Assembly (NCBI GenBank): GCA_005800655.1
Contig: SYEV01000049.1
Span: forward strand, 1 to 64,000
Length of the DNA: 64,000 nt
DNA from: Bacteroidota bacterium
Lineage (GTDB): Bacteria > Bacteroidota > Bacteroidia > Chitinophagales > Chitinophagaceae
Reading direction: 5' to 3'
Shown here: positions 40,139 through 51,250 of the stretch, one piece after another
How the letters are laid out: each line of letters begins with the position of its first letter
Numbering within the stretch: the stretch's first letter is position 1
Program-made: the position numbers and the translations under genes
Notes under the pieces: model-generated
What the model was told of the DNA's origin: nothing
The model's database searches: none
The model's input: only the letters and a program-made list of their open reading frames with translations

Positions 40139-41101
40139 TTATAAAATTCCTTCTTTCATTAAGTCATGAATATGAATCATGCCTATGTATTGATGATTAT
40201 CAGCAACGATTAATTGGCTGATGTCCTTTTGTTCCATAATTGCTAAAGCTTCCACTGCTAATGCATTAGGCGCAATAGTCGCAGGGTTGGTGTGATAAAT
40301 ATCTTCTGCGGTTAAGTTTTGAATATTATCATGTTGTTCTAACATACGGCGAATATCACCATCAGTAATAATACCTATTACTTTATTGTTTTCATCTGTA
40401 ATCACCGTTGCACCCATTCTATTTTTTGATATATCAATAATGACTTCTTTTATTTTTGCTTCTTTTTTCACAGCAGGCTTACTATTGGAGTCTGCTAAAT
40501 TTTGGGTGGTTAAGGTAAGTTTCTTTCCTAAGTTGCCCCCTGGATGAAATTGCGCAAACTGTGTAACGCTAAATTGTTTTAATTCCATCAAGCAAACTGC
40601 AATAATATCACCCATGACCATTTGCGCGGTGGTGGAGGAGGTAGGCGCTAGGTTGTTGATGCAGGCCTCTTTTGTAACAGTCGTATCTACAATTAAATCC
40701 GCATTGGTGGCCAAATAACTTTGCTTATTACCTACCATGCCAATAATGGTATTCCCAAATTGTTTTACTAACTGAACTAAATTTTTTATTTCGGGACTTT
40801 CTCCACTTTTGCTAATGATTAATACAATATCATTGGCTTGTATCATTCCTGAATCTCCATGTATTGCTTCGGCAGCGTGTAAGAATAATGCGGGTGTACC
40901 CGTTGAATTAAAAGTGGCCACCATTTTTTGAGCGATAATGGCACTTTTTCCAATACCACTGATCACCAGTCTTCCTTTGCTATTTAAAATGGCAGTGACT
41001 GCCTTTTCGAACGAGGCGTCGATGTATTTATTTAATTCAACCAAAGCTTCAGATTCTATAGCTAATGCTTTTTTTGCAATGGTTATAATGTTTTCTTTCA
41101 T
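40139..41101 (-). CDS. KpsF/GutQ arabinose-5-phosphate isomerase (SIS + CBS)
   Basis: RLVISGIGKSAIIAQKMVATFNSTGTPALFLHAAEAIHGDSG; CBS repeats at C-terminus. Confidence 0.93.
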   Translation of the reverse strand: MKENIITIAKKALAIESEALVELNKYIDASFEKAVTAILNSKGRLVISGIGKSAIIAQKMVATFNSTGTPALFLHAAEAIHGDSGMIQANDIVLIISKSGESPEIKNLVQLVKQFGNTIIGMVGNKQSYLATNADLIVDTTVTKEACINNLAPTSSTTAQMVMGDIIAVCLMELKQFSVTQFAQFHPGGNLGKKLTLTTQNLADSNSKPAVKKEAKIKEVIIDISKNRMGATVITDENNKVIGIITDGDIRRMLEQHDNIQNLTAEDIYHTNPATIAPNALAVEALAIMEQKDISQLIVADNHQYIGMIHIHDLMKEGIL

Positions 41102-41340
41102 ATTTGATTTTAGCTACTGGAATGCGCTGCCTTTATCAAGGCGGGATAATATGTTAAAATGCTTGTCAGTTCCAGCCGCACAAAGTTAACGTTTCAATTA
41201 GTTTACAGCTCAATTTTTAATAAAATGCTAAAAAAGGTACTTTAAAAAAAAATGCCCACCATTTGAACCTTTCTTGCCATATTTTCGTTAACTTAAACGT
41301 ACTGTAGTTTATACAAAAGATTGATTTTAAGATAATTATA

Positions 41341-43596
41341 ATGGCGACCACTAAAAAAACGATATCTAAGACCTCCAAAGCAATAAAAAATGACCGATCC
41401 ATTGATAAAGCTGCCCTTTTAACCGCCTTATCCAACAATTTTGGGTTCTCTGATTTTAAAGGCACACAGGAGGCGGCAATCATGTCCTTAATGAGTGGCC
41501 GCGACACTTTTGTAATCATGCCTACAGGCGGTGGCAAAAGTTTATGCTATCAGTTACCTGCATTGGTACTTCCTGGTTGTGCCATTGTGGTTTCTCCATT
41601 GATTGCCCTAATGAAAAATCAAGTGGATTTGGTTCGGGGTTATAGTGAAAATGAAGAGGTTGCCCATTTTTTAAATTCCTCATTAAATAAAGGGCAAATT
41701 AAAACCGTTAAAGAGGATTTGTTAAGTGGAAAAACAAAGTTATTATATGTCGCACCTGAAACTTTAACCAAACAAGAAAACTTAGATTTTTTTAGTGATT
41801 TGAATATTTCCTTTTTTGCTGTGGATGAAGCGCATTGTATTTCAGAATGGGGGCATGATTTTAGACCAGAATACCGACGCTTAAAAGAGATGATGGAGGA
41901 AATAAATGCAACTATTCCCATCATTGCACTCACTGCAACGGCGACACCAAAAGTGCAAAGTGATATTGTTAAAAATTTAGCATTGCGTGATCCAGAAGTA
42001 CTTATCTCTTCCTTTAATCGTGCTAATTTATATTATGAAGTACAGCCTAAAACAAAAAAGGAAGTTACTGTAAAAAGTATCGTAAAATATATTTCTGGAC
42101 ATAAAGGGAAAAGCGGCATTATTTATACCTTAAATCGAAAGACGACAGAGGAGCTGGCTGATTTATTATTAGCAAACAATATTAAAGCAGTGGCTTATCA
42201 TGCTAGGTTAGATCAAAAGTTGAGGGCATCAAGACAGGATCAATTCTTAAATGAAGATGTGCAGGTAATTGTTGCTACGATTGCGTTTGGTATGGGCATT
42301 GATAAACCAGATATTCGATTTGTGATACATTACAATATACCCAAATCCATTGAAAATTATTACCAAGAAACGGGTCGTGCAGGTCGAGATGGATTAGAGG
42401 GAAATTGTATTTTATATTATTCGCATAAAGATGTTTCTAAGTTAGAACACTTTTTAAAGGACAAGCCTTTAAGCGAGCGAGAAGTAGGTTCACAACTCAT
42501 TGACGAAACAGTTGCTTTTGCAGAAAGTGGTGTTTGTAGGCGCCGTAGTTTATTGCATTATTTTGGAGAGTCTTGGCCAGAAGAATATTGTGGTAATTGC
42601 GATAATTGTTTACACCCAAAGGAAAAAATTGCAGCCAAAGAACAGTTGGTTAATTTGTTACAAGTCATACAAGCTTTAGATGAAAGATTCGCTGCTGATT
42701 ATGTGGTGAAAATTATTTCGGGAGAATATATCCCGCAAATTGGCTTATATCGACATGAAAAATTGCCGGTGTTTGGGATTGGAAAAGACTATGATAATTT
42801 ATTTTGGAATAGCATGATTCGTCAAGCAATGCTTGAACAAATAATAGAAAAAGATATTGAAGAGTATGGTTTATTAAAAGTGACAGCGAAAGGAAAAAAA
42901 TATTTAAAAAAGCCAACTCCATTCAACATAACCTTGAACAATGTGTTTGATGAAAATGCGGAAGATGATGATAGCGAAAGTGAACCCACTGTTGGCGCTG
43001 CAGCGGATGACCGATTATTTGAAATGCTCAAAGGGTTACGCCAAACCGAAGCAAAAAAAATTGCTTTACCTCCTTTCGTGATTTTTTTAGAAAATTCCTT
43101 ACAGGATATGGCTACATTATATCCTACTACTTTAGAAGAGTTGGAAAGGTGTCAAGGCGTGAGTAAAGGAAAAGCCATCAAGTATGGTAAACCCTTTATT
43201 CAAATGATCGCCCAATATGTAACGGAAAATAATATTGAAAAACCGGATGACTTTATTATGCGTTCTGTTGCTAATAAATCAAATAATAAAATTTACATTA
43301 TTCAAAATGTAGATAAAAAAATTTCATTAGAAACCATTGCAAAAAACAAGGATTTAAAATTAGAGGCTTTGTTAGAAGAAATGGAAACGATTGCTGCTAG
43401 CGGTACAAAATTAAATTTGGATTACGCAATTGATGAATGGTTGGATGAATATGACCAAGCAGAAATTTTAGAATATTTTAAAAATTGCGATACTTCCTCT
43501 TTGCAAATTGCACAAGAAGAATTAAGTGAAAATGAATATAGTTGGGAGCAGCTTAAAATTATGCGCATTAAATTTTTAAGCGTAGTAGGAAATTAA
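41341..43596 (+). CDS. recQ: ATP-dependent DNA helicase RecQ
   Basis: MPTGGGKSLCYQLPAL, DEAHCISEWGHDFRPEY, YYQETGRAGRDG, HRDC-like domain. Confidence 0.96.
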   Translation: MATTKKTISKTSKAIKNDRSIDKAALLTALSNNFGFSDFKGTQEAAIMSLMSGRDTFVIMPTGGGKSLCYQLPALVLPGCAIVVSPLIALMKNQVDLVRGYSENEEVAHFLNSSLNKGQIKTVKEDLLSGKTKLLYVAPETLTKQENLDFFSDLNISFFAVDEAHCISEWGHDFRPEYRRLKEMMEEINATIPIIALTATATPKVQSDIVKNLALRDPEVLISSFNRANLYYEVQPKTKKEVTVKSIVKYISGHKGKSGIIYTLNRKTTEELADLLLANNIKAVAYHARLDQKLRASRQDQFLNEDVQVIVATIAFGMGIDKPDIRFVIHYNIPKSIENYYQETGRAGRDGLEGNCILYYSHKDVSKLEHFLKDKPLSEREVGSQLIDETVAFAESGVCRRRSLLHYFGESWPEEYCGNCDNCLHPKEKIAAKEQLVNLLQVIQALDERFAADYVVKIISGEYIPQIGLYRHEKLPVFGIGKDYDNLFWNSMIRQAMLEQIIEKDIEEYGLLKVTAKGKKYLKKPTPFNITLNNVFDENAEDDDSESEPTVGAAADDRLFEMLKGLRQTEAKKIALPPFVIFLENSLQDMATLYPTTLEELERCQGVSKGKAIKYGKPFIQMIAQYVTENNIEKPDDFIMRSVANKSNNKIYIIQNVDKKISLETIAKNKDLKLEALLEEMETIAASGTKLNLDYAIDEWLDEYDQAEILEYFKNCDTSSLQIAQEELSENEYSWEQLKIMRIKFLSVVGN

Positions 43597-43681
43597 AAAT
43601 TTACAAAAACTGATTGTATTTTTATCCTAGTTGACGCGACTAGTCCCAATCATTTTGGAGAACAAAAATGACTACGCGTTG

Positions 43682-44737
43682 CTATTTATTACTATAATTT
43701 TCTCCATTACTTAAATAAGTATTAACTCTTTCCGCAACATTGTTACGAACGCTTAAATAAAATAAGTTATAATCTGCAAAGTGGTAGTTAGGTGTATTGT
43801 ATAAAAAATTTCCGAAAAACTTAGGCTTCTTTGTCCATAAGACACCTCCATGATTATATGCCCCTGCTACCTTTGGTGTAATTGCCTTGAAATTATATAA
43901 TACAGACCCAGTATTATCAACTCTATCAATTTGAGTTATTTTATCACTCCAGCTTAATGGGTTTGTTACTATAGAAACATATTTTTCCTTCATTATCCAT
44001 TCAGGGGTATAACCTTCTTTATAGGTTCTCCATGCACAGATGCAGCCTAATGAAGTGGGGGTAGCACATGGCTTCAATTGAACATAATCAGCGGGGTTAA
44101 TCGCCATTCCTACCACGTAAGCCGCAATTAATTTTTTTGCGAGTGTTTTATCATCAAAATATTCTTTTAATAATCTCATGGCATGAGTTGATCCCTGACT
44201 ATGTGATGCAATGATAATGGGCCTGCCATTATTTTCGTTTTTCATATAATAGTCAAATGCCGATTTTATATCCTGATAAGCTAATTCAAAAGCGGCTATT
44301 GCTTTTAGCGTATCAGCATGACCCACCGGTGAGTAACTTTTTATATGTGCTTGACGATATCTTGGTGCAAAAACACGACCAGCAATATTAAATACACTTG
44401 CTTGATTTAAAATGGCCGTATAATCAATTTGAATATTGGTTTTTATGTCTTTAAATGACCCATTCCATCCATAAGGCTTTGTCGTATCCAAATAGGTGGT
44501 GGGATGTAAGAAAAATACATCTACTTTATCATTGGGTTGGTATTGTTTCGCTAAAACAATAGGTAAGCTATCGGATGGATCCTTTTTATTTGGATGCGCA
44601 GCCCAGTAAATTAAATTGCCATACTCTGGTATATCATTGTACGCTTCCTTTTCATAAATCGGAGCATACTTAACATAATTATTTTGCGCACAACTACTTA
44701 ACAGAAGCAATAGGATGAAATAAAAGGGGAAACGCAT
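43682..44737 (-). CDS. DUF3089-like alpha/beta hydrolase lipoprotein
   Basis: Lipobox LLSSC, VFFLHPTTYLD, IIASHSQGSTHAMRLL. Confidence 0.78.
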   Translation of the reverse strand: MRFPFYFILLLLLSSCAQNNYVKYAPIYEKEAYNDIPEYGNLIYWAAHPNKKDPSDSLPIVLAKQYQPNDKVDVFFLHPTTYLDTTKPYGWNGSFKDIKTNIQIDYTAILNQASVFNIAGRVFAPRYRQAHIKSYSPVGHADTLKAIAAFELAYQDIKSAFDYYMKNENNGRPIIIASHSQGSTHAMRLLKEYFDDKTLAKKLIAAYVVGMAINPADYVQLKPCATPTSLGCICAWRTYKEGYTPEWIMKEKYVSIVTNPLSWSDKITQIDRVDNTGSVLYNFKAITPKVAGAYNHGGVLWTKKPKFFGNFLYNTPNYHFADYNLFYLSVRNNVAERVNTYLSNGENYSNK

Positions 44738-44875
44738 AATAGGAAGGATTAATGTATGATTGCTAAGTGCAAAGTTAATTTATATAAATGGCAATCACAA
44801 CAACTTGGCTGGGGCGTGGGTATTTTTTATAGGGTGTATCTATAAAAACAATTAATTTTAAGTAAAACAAGGCTT

Positions 44876-46141
44876 TTGTATTTATTACGACATATCCCTT
44901 TTTTACGTGCTGTATTTAACTATAGCATTACTGCATTTGGCGGCCCACAGGTAGCGGTTGCGCTAATGCAAAACCGATTTGTTCAAAAGCGCAAAGATGT
45001 CACTTCGGAGGAATTACTAGAATACAATGCATTTTGTCAATTATTACCAGGTGCTTCCTCCACGCAAACCATTACTTTAATCGCCTATAAAAGAGGGGGG
45101 ACCTCCCTGGCCTTTTTAGCATTATTGGTATGGATTTTACCTGCTACTATTTTAATGACCTCCTTAGCTATTATTACAACGCATTTTGAATTAACGAATG
45201 GTTTAAAAAGTTTGGTATTACTCCAGCCGATGGCCATTGGATTTTTAGCCAGCGCGGGTTTATTGTTATACAAAAAAGCAATAAAAAGCACGATTACCTT
45301 TTTAATTTTTTTAGCGACCGCCATTCTCACTTATGTTGGATTTAAAACGCCTTGGACCATTCCTGTTATTATTGTGTTAGCAGGAATCGTAACTAATTTT
45401 AGTGGCAAAAGAATTCCCAATGACGGACCTCCACCTAAAAAAGTAAAATGGAGTGGCTTGTTTATTTTTCTTTTCTTATTTATTTTTGCTGGGTTTTTAT
45501 CTGAACAAGCAACACGTCAAAATTGGGAATATCGAAAAGCATTTAATTTATTTGAAAATAATTATCGATTTGGAAGTTTTGTTTTTGGTGGCGGCGATGT
45601 GCTAATACCTATGATGTATGAGCAATATGTAACCAGACCCAAATCGAATGCAGTTAAAAAAAATAAACGCGATGTTATAAAATTAACAAGTACTGAATTT
45701 TTAACGGGCTCTGGCTTTGTTAGAGCCATACCTGGTCCCATTTTTTCAATCGCAAGTTATACGGGTGCCGTCGCTTTAAAGGAAATGGGCATCCCAGGGC
45801 AGGTTTTGGGTGCAGTGATCGCCAGTATGGGCGTATTTTTACCTAGCTTTTTTATTGTGCTTTTTCTTTTCCCTTTGTGGCAGAAATTAAAAAAGTATGC
45901 AGTTTTTTATCGCTCTTTGGAAGGTATTTATGCAAGCATTGTGGGCATCATGATTGGGTCTACTTTTTATTTATTGAAGGATGTGGTCGTGCAATTACAA
46001 GTAGGTGATGCCATCCAATGGATTACCTTCCCTATTGTGTTTTTAGTAAGCACATGTTTATTGTATTATCAAAAGTTAGCACCGCAATGGATCGCTTTGA
46101 GTTGTGTTTGTATGGGTACGATATTTTATTTATTATCTTAA
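44876..46141 (+). CDS. Chromate transporter family protein (two-domain ChrA)
   Basis: TAFGGPQVAVALMQ and FGSFVFGGGDVLIPMM duplicated motifs; apparent TTG start. Confidence 0.87.
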   Translation: MYLLRHIPFLRAVFNYSITAFGGPQVAVALMQNRFVQKRKDVTSEELLEYNAFCQLLPGASSTQTITLIAYKRGGTSLAFLALLVWILPATILMTSLAIITTHFELTNGLKSLVLLQPMAIGFLASAGLLLYKKAIKSTITFLIFLATAILTYVGFKTPWTIPVIIVLAGIVTNFSGKRIPNDGPPPKKVKWSGLFIFLFLFIFAGFLSEQATRQNWEYRKAFNLFENNYRFGSFVFGGGDVLIPMMYEQYVTRPKSNAVKKNKRDVIKLTSTEFLTGSGFVRAIPGPIFSIASYTGAVALKEMGIPGQVLGAVIASMGVFLPSFFIVLFLFPLWQKLKKYAVFYRSLEGIYASIVGIMIGSTFYLLKDVVVQLQVGDAIQWITFPIVFLVSTCLLYYQKLAPQWIALSCVCMGTIFYLLS

Positions 46142-46213
46142 AAGGTAAAAACCTGTTAATTATAATACTGCTTTTACTATAATTATCAATCCTTTCATAA
46201 GTTTGTAGTCCAT

Positions 46214-46945
46214 ATGCAAAAGAGGACCGCGGTATTCATTTTTTTTATTTTCATTTTTATTACCAAATTGAATGCCCAATCGGTATCTATTAGTGGAAAC
46301 GTATATGATATTTCGGGGAGGCGTCCCATTGAGTCTGTGATCGTTTATAGTTCTGAAAATAGGGCCATCACGGATTCATTAGGGTATTATCAAATTCTTG
46401 TTAAGCCGAAAGATTCTGTTTGGTTTTCCTTATTTGGAAAACATACACAAAAGTATACCATTGATACTATTGAGGATTTGCAACATTTTAATATCATGAT
46501 TCATGTAACAGGATATGATTTACCAGAAGTGCGTGTTCGAAATTCTTATTATAAGTTGGATTCAATGCAAAACCGAGCAGATTATGCTAAGTTTTTTAAT
46601 TATTCCGCACCTGGTTTAAAATTAAGCAATAATCAAAATTTGTTGGGTCCGAATGGTTTAACGATTGGCTTTGACTTAGATGAAATTATTAATATGTTTC
46701 GTGTGAAGCGCAACCGTAATCTTCAATTTTTACAAAACAGGTTAATATCGCAGGAACAAGATAAATACATCAACTACCGTTTTACCAAAAGATTCGTACA
46801 AAAACTGACCCAATTGGAGGGGGCTGAGCTTGCTAAATTCATGGAATATTGTAGGCCAGATTACGCAGTGTTGGCCTTGCTTAATGATCTAGAATTAGGG
46901 TTATTCATCCAGAAAAGGTTTGCTATTTACAAAAAAAGGGGATAA
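46214..46945 (+). CDS. Secreted carboxypeptidase-like regulatory-domain protein
   Basis: Signal peptide; VSISGNVYDISGRRPIESVIVYSSENRAITDSLGYYQILV. Confidence 0.75.
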   Translation: MQKRTAVFIFFIFIFITKLNAQSVSISGNVYDISGRRPIESVIVYSSENRAITDSLGYYQILVKPKDSVWFSLFGKHTQKYTIDTIEDLQHFNIMIHVTGYDLPEVRVRNSYYKLDSMQNRADYAKFFNYSAPGLKLSNNQNLLGPNGLTIGFDLDEIINMFRVKRNRNLQFLQNRLISQEQDKYINYRFTKRFVQKLTQLEGAELAKFMEYCRPDYAVLALLNDLELGLFIQKRFAIYKKRG

Positions 46946-47020
46946 ACAACTGCCATTCATCTATTTAGTTCAAATAAAAAGTGTTTTTTAGCTATCTTTA
47001 ATAGCTAAAATTGTTTTGTT

Positions 47021-48070
47021 TTGAGAAAATTACAACTACTTGCGATATGTGCCACTTTCTTAGCGGTTGCATGTTCTAAAAAGCCGAAGTCGGTAGATAA
47101 ATTTAATCCGAATACGCCTGTCTCTGTTGATATTGCAGTTATCGAGAATCAAACTATCGATAAGCAAATTGAAGTGAATGGTTCAGTGTTAGCCAATGAT
47201 TATATTGATCTTCATCCAGAAACGAATGGTCGTGTTGTTTTCCTACAGATACCTGAAGGTAAAATGGTACAAGCGGGGACTATTTTAGCTAAATTAAATG
47301 ATGCTGATTTGCAAGCGCAACTTGAAAAAATAAAAGTGCAATTAGAATTGGCTACTATTAATGAGCAACGCAATAAGCAATTGTTAAATGTGAAAGGGAT
47401 CAATCAAAGTGATTATGATATTTCTTTACAACAAGTAAAAAGTTTAAAGGCCGATATTGCATTTATTCAATCTCAAATTGAAAAAACAATTATCAAAGCA
47501 CCATTTACAGGTTTGTTGGGTTTAAGACAAATTAGTTTAGGCGCTTTCATTAATAATGCAACGACTATTGCATCGCTTCAAAAAGTGGATCAGTTAAAAG
47601 TGGACTTTACTTTACCTGAAGTTTATCAAGGGTTTATTAAAGTAGGTAAAAAAGTAAAAATTGAAAGTATTGGCGGTGGTGATGCAAAATTAACTGCTAC
47701 TGTTATTGCCATAGAGCCTCAAATTATTGCGTCTACACGTAATATCAAAGTACGCGCTGTATTACAAGGAAAGTTATTGCCAGGCTCCTATGTGAAAGTA
47801 ATGCTTGGAGAAAATACACAAAAGCCAACCATATTAGTGCCTGCCAATGTGGTGATCCCGGATTCTCGCAGTAAGCAAATAACAATTGTAGAAGGGGGTA
47901 TTGCAAAACTTATTGATGTTGAAACTGGTTACCGTACTACTTCCTCTGTTGAAATTACCAAAGGATTAAAAGTAGGGGACAGTATTATAGTTTCAGGAAT
48001 GTTGTTTGTGCGCCAAGGAAGCAATGTTAAAGTAATCAAAACAGTGAAACTTGCCGATATCACTAAGTAG
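47021..48070 (+). CDS. RND efflux periplasmic adaptor (MFP)
   Basis: TTG start, lipobox AVACS, GRVVFLQIPEGKMVQAGTILAKLND, IKAPFTGLLGLRQISLGAFI. Confidence 0.92.
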   Translation: MRKLQLLAICATFLAVACSKKPKSVDKFNPNTPVSVDIAVIENQTIDKQIEVNGSVLANDYIDLHPETNGRVVFLQIPEGKMVQAGTILAKLNDADLQAQLEKIKVQLELATINEQRNKQLLNVKGINQSDYDISLQQVKSLKADIAFIQSQIEKTIIKAPFTGLLGLRQISLGAFINNATTIASLQKVDQLKVDFTLPEVYQGFIKVGKKVKIESIGGGDAKLTATVIAIEPQIIASTRNIKVRAVLQGKLLPGSYVKVMLGENTQKPTILVPANVVIPDSRSKQITIVEGGIAKLIDVETGYRTTSSVEITKGLKVGDSIIVSGMLFVRQGSNVKVIKTVKLADITK

Positions 48071-48109
48071 TGAATTAAAATAAATTTTTATATTAAGCTA
48101 TTATACTAG

Positions 48110-51100
48110 ATGAATATATCTGAACTTTCCTTGAAACGACCCGTGCTTGCTACTGTGATGAATATTGCCATCGTACTTTTTGGTATTGTTGGTTTTTCTT
48201 TTTTAGCATTACGGGAATATCCTGCAATTGATCCACCGATCATCAATGTACAAACCAATTATTCTGGTGCGAATTCGCAAGTAATACAAAGCCAAATAAC
48301 GGAACCACTTGAAAAATCTATCAATGGTATTCCTGGAATTAAGACTATCAATTCGTCCAGTTCTGTAGGATCATCTAATATTACCGTCGAATTTAATTTA
48401 GGGGTAAATTTAGAAACTGCGGCGAATGATGTTCGTGATAAAGTGAGTCAGGCTTCTCGAAGTTTGCCCGAAGATATTAGTAGTCCGCCCGTAGTTTCCA
48501 AATCTGATGCAAGTTCAGATTTCATTGTGTTAATGACTGTAAAAAGTAAATCAAAAAGTATTTATGAATTAACGGAGTATGCGGAGAATGTTTTACAGCA
48601 ACGTTTTCAAACGATCGACGAGGTGAGCAGTGTGAGTGTTAGAGGTAAGCGTTATTCAATGCGCATATTTCCTAATTCAGATTTATTGAATGCGTTTGGC
48701 ATTGCTTTTAATGATATTCAAGTAGCACTGAATAAAGAAAATGTAGAATTACCCGCTGGAAAAATTAATGGCACTAAAGCAGAATACATCATTCGTACAT
48801 TAGGTCGTTTATCCACCGAGGCTGAATTTAAAAATATCATATTAAAGCAGGATGCTTCAGGAATTATTCGATTAGGGGATGTTGCTAAAGTAGAATTAGG
48901 TCCTGAGCAAGAGGATCAAGCTGTTTATTTTAATGGTGCGCAATCAATAATGGTATCACTTTCCCCACAACCTGGCGCGAACTACATTAAAATTGCCGAT
49001 GAGTTTTATAAGCGATTGGAAGAAATTAAAAGATCCAATAAAACGGATATTGAATTTGATGTTCCTATTGATAATACTAAAAATGTACGCAGGGCTTTAG
49101 AAGAAGTGAAGGAGACAATTTTTATTTCATTTGCACTTGTGGTATTGGTGATATTTTTCTTTTTTAGAAATTGGCTCATTGCAATCAGGCCTTTAGTAGA
49201 TATACCTATCTCCTTGATTGCTACTTTCTTTATTATGTATTTAGCAGGATTTTCTATCAATGTACTTACTTTATTAGCCATCGTATTAGCGACAGGCTTG
49301 GTAGTGGATGATGGAATTGTGGTCACCGAAAATATATTTAGAAAATTAGAGGAAGGTTTAAGTTTAAAGGATGCGGCAAGAGAAGGTAGTAAAGAAATTT
49401 TCTTTGCGGTTATTTCTACTTCTATCACGTTGGCAGTGGTATTTATGCCAGTGATATTTTTACAAGGTTTCATTGGTTCATTATTTAAAGAGTTTGGCGT
49501 TGTAGTCGCCGGTGCAGTTTTGGTCTCCGCATTTGTTTCCTTGACCATGACGCCTGTATTGAATGTGTATCTAAATCGCAAGGATGGCAAACAAGGAAAG
49601 TTTTATGAGCAGACTGAACCGTTTTTTAAAGGCATGGAAAATGGCTATAAAAATTTATTGGCCAAATTTTTAAAAGTGCGTTGGATGGCTTGGGTAATTG
49701 TTGTTGCATGTGTGGGTATTATTGTTTTAATTGGAATCACTATTCAATCTGAATTAGCGCCAATGGAGGATAAGGGGACCGTGCGTGTTACCATGACAGG
49801 ACAGGAAGGAACTAGTTTTGATGATATGCGTGGTAATTTGCTAAGAACCATACGTTTGATGCAGGACTCTGTTCCTGAACATGCTTTTACATGGGGAAGT
49901 GTGCCAGGATATGGTGGCTCAAGTGGAAGTAGTAGTGCTTCTGGAAGGATTGGATTTGTGCCTTTATCTGAGCGAAAAAGAAGTCAAACAGAAATCGTAA
50001 ACGATTTAAATAAAAAGCTAAAAAAATTCAAAGACGTAAGAGTGTTTGTGGTGGAAGAGCAAACTATTTCAGTAGGTATTTCCTCGAGAGGCTCCTTGCC
50101 AGTTCAGTTTATAATACAGAATTTGGATTTCCAAAAAATTCGCAACGTCATTCCTGAATTTTTAGATGCTGCTCGAAAAGATAAAACTTTCCAAAATGTG
50201 GATGTGAATTTAAAATTCAATAAACCTGAATTTGATTTAAACATTGACCGTATGCGTGCGCGCGATTTAGGTTTAACGACAGCTGATATTTCTCAAGCAT
50301 TACAATCGGCATTTAGTGGTGCCAGATCCGCCTATTTTATAATGAACGATCGTCAATATGAAGTAATTACCCAAGTGCCAAGAGCGGATCGTAACTCTCC
50401 AGCAGATATTAATAAAATATATTTACGTAATAACCGTGGCGAGAGTATTCCAATTTCAAGTGTATTGACTGTTACTGAAAATAGTAACCCACCAAGTTTA
50501 TATCATTACAACCGATTTAATTCAGCCACTATTTCAGCATCATTGGCCGAAGGAAAAACGATTGGAGATGGTGTGGCTGCGATGGAAAGAATTTCAAAAG
50601 AAAAATTAGATGAAAGTTTCCAAACAGCTTTAAGTGGCCCATCAAGAGATTACAAAGAAAGTTCCTCCAATATTGCGTATGCATTAATTTTAGCGTTGAT
50701 TTTAATTTATTTAGTGCTTGCTGCGCAGTTTGAAAGTTTCAAGGATCCTTTCATTATTATGATTACTGTGCCTTTGGCGATCGCAGGCGCATTAATATTT
50801 TTATGGCTATTTGGACAAACTTTAAATATATTTTCAGAAATTGGAATTATCATGTTGATTGGACTCGTGACCAAGAATGGAATTTTAATTGTTGAATTTG
50901 CTAATAAAAAAAGAGCTGCGGGATTGGAGTTAAAGGAAGCAGTACTTGTAGCTGCATCACAAAGATTCCGTCCTATCTTAATGACAACTTTGGCTACGGC
51001 ACTCGGCGCACTTCCAATTGCAATTAGTATTGGTGCTGCTGCTACTAGTCGTAAACCGCTAGGGACCGTTATCGTAGGTGGATTAATGTTTTCATTAGTA

Positions 51101-51169
51101 CTGACCTTGTTTGTGATTCCAGCAGTATACACTTATGTATCAAGCAAGCATAAAAGAAAAATTGATTAA
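48110..51169 (+). CDS. RND efflux transporter (AcrB/MexF-like)
   Basis: LSLKRPVLATVMNIAIVLFGIVGF, GLVVDDGIVVTENIFRKLEEG, 1019 aa. Confidence 0.96.
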   Translation: MNISELSLKRPVLATVMNIAIVLFGIVGFSFLALREYPAIDPPIINVQTNYSGANSQVIQSQITEPLEKSINGIPGIKTINSSSSVGSSNITVEFNLGVNLETAANDVRDKVSQASRSLPEDISSPPVVSKSDASSDFIVLMTVKSKSKSIYELTEYAENVLQQRFQTIDEVSSVSVRGKRYSMRIFPNSDLLNAFGIAFNDIQVALNKENVELPAGKINGTKAEYIIRTLGRLSTEAEFKNIILKQDASGIIRLGDVAKVELGPEQEDQAVYFNGAQSIMVSLSPQPGANYIKIADEFYKRLEEIKRSNKTDIEFDVPIDNTKNVRRALEEVKETIFISFALVVLVIFFFFRNWLIAIRPLVDIPISLIATFFIMYLAGFSINVLTLLAIVLATGLVVDDGIVVTENIFRKLEEGLSLKDAAREGSKEIFFAVISTSITLAVVFMPVIFLQGFIGSLFKEFGVVVAGAVLVSAFVSLTMTPVLNVYLNRKDGKQGKFYEQTEPFFKGMENGYKNLLAKFLKVRWMAWVIVVACVGIIVLIGITIQSELAPMEDKGTVRVTMTGQEGTSFDDMRGNLLRTIRLMQDSVPEHAFTWGSVPGYGGSSGSSSASGRIGFVPLSERKRSQTEIVNDLNKKLKKFKDVRVFVVEEQTISVGISSRGSLPVQFIIQNLDFQKIRNVIPEFLDAARKDKTFQNVDVNLKFNKPEFDLNIDRMRARDLGLTTADISQALQSAFSGARSAYFIMNDRQYEVITQVPRADRNSPADINKIYLRNNRGESIPISSVLTVTENSNPPSLYHYNRFNSATISASLAEGKTIGDGVAAMERISKEKLDESFQTALSGPSRDYKESSSNIAYALILALILIYLVLAAQFESFKDPFIIMITVPLAIAGALIFLWLFGQTLNIFSEIGIIMLIGLVTKNGILIVEFANKKRAAGLELKEAVLVAASQRFRPILMTTLATALGALPIAISIGAAATSRKPLGTVIVGGLMFSLVLTLFVIPAVYTYVSSKHKRKID

Positions 51170-51187
51170 TTTAGCGAAGATGGGTGG

Positions 51188-51224
51188 AAATTAAATTTGA
51201 ATACGATTCAAGTTTAATTTTGTG
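51188..51224 (+). terminator. Terminator-like hairpin after the RND operon
   Basis: AAATTAAATTTGAA-tacga-TTCAAGTTTAATTT (one G-U pair) followed by T. Confidence 0.55.
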
Positions 51225-51250
51225 TATCTTAAATTGCCAAACGGAAACTT

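Noticed and set aside
41217-41537. Minus-strand ORF of 106 aa
   Set aside because: Overlaps the start of recQ on the opposite strand and has no recognisable domain; antisense by-product.
49006-49590. 194-aa ORF antisense to the RND transporter
   Set aside because: Lies within a conserved transporter; low-complexity antisense composition.
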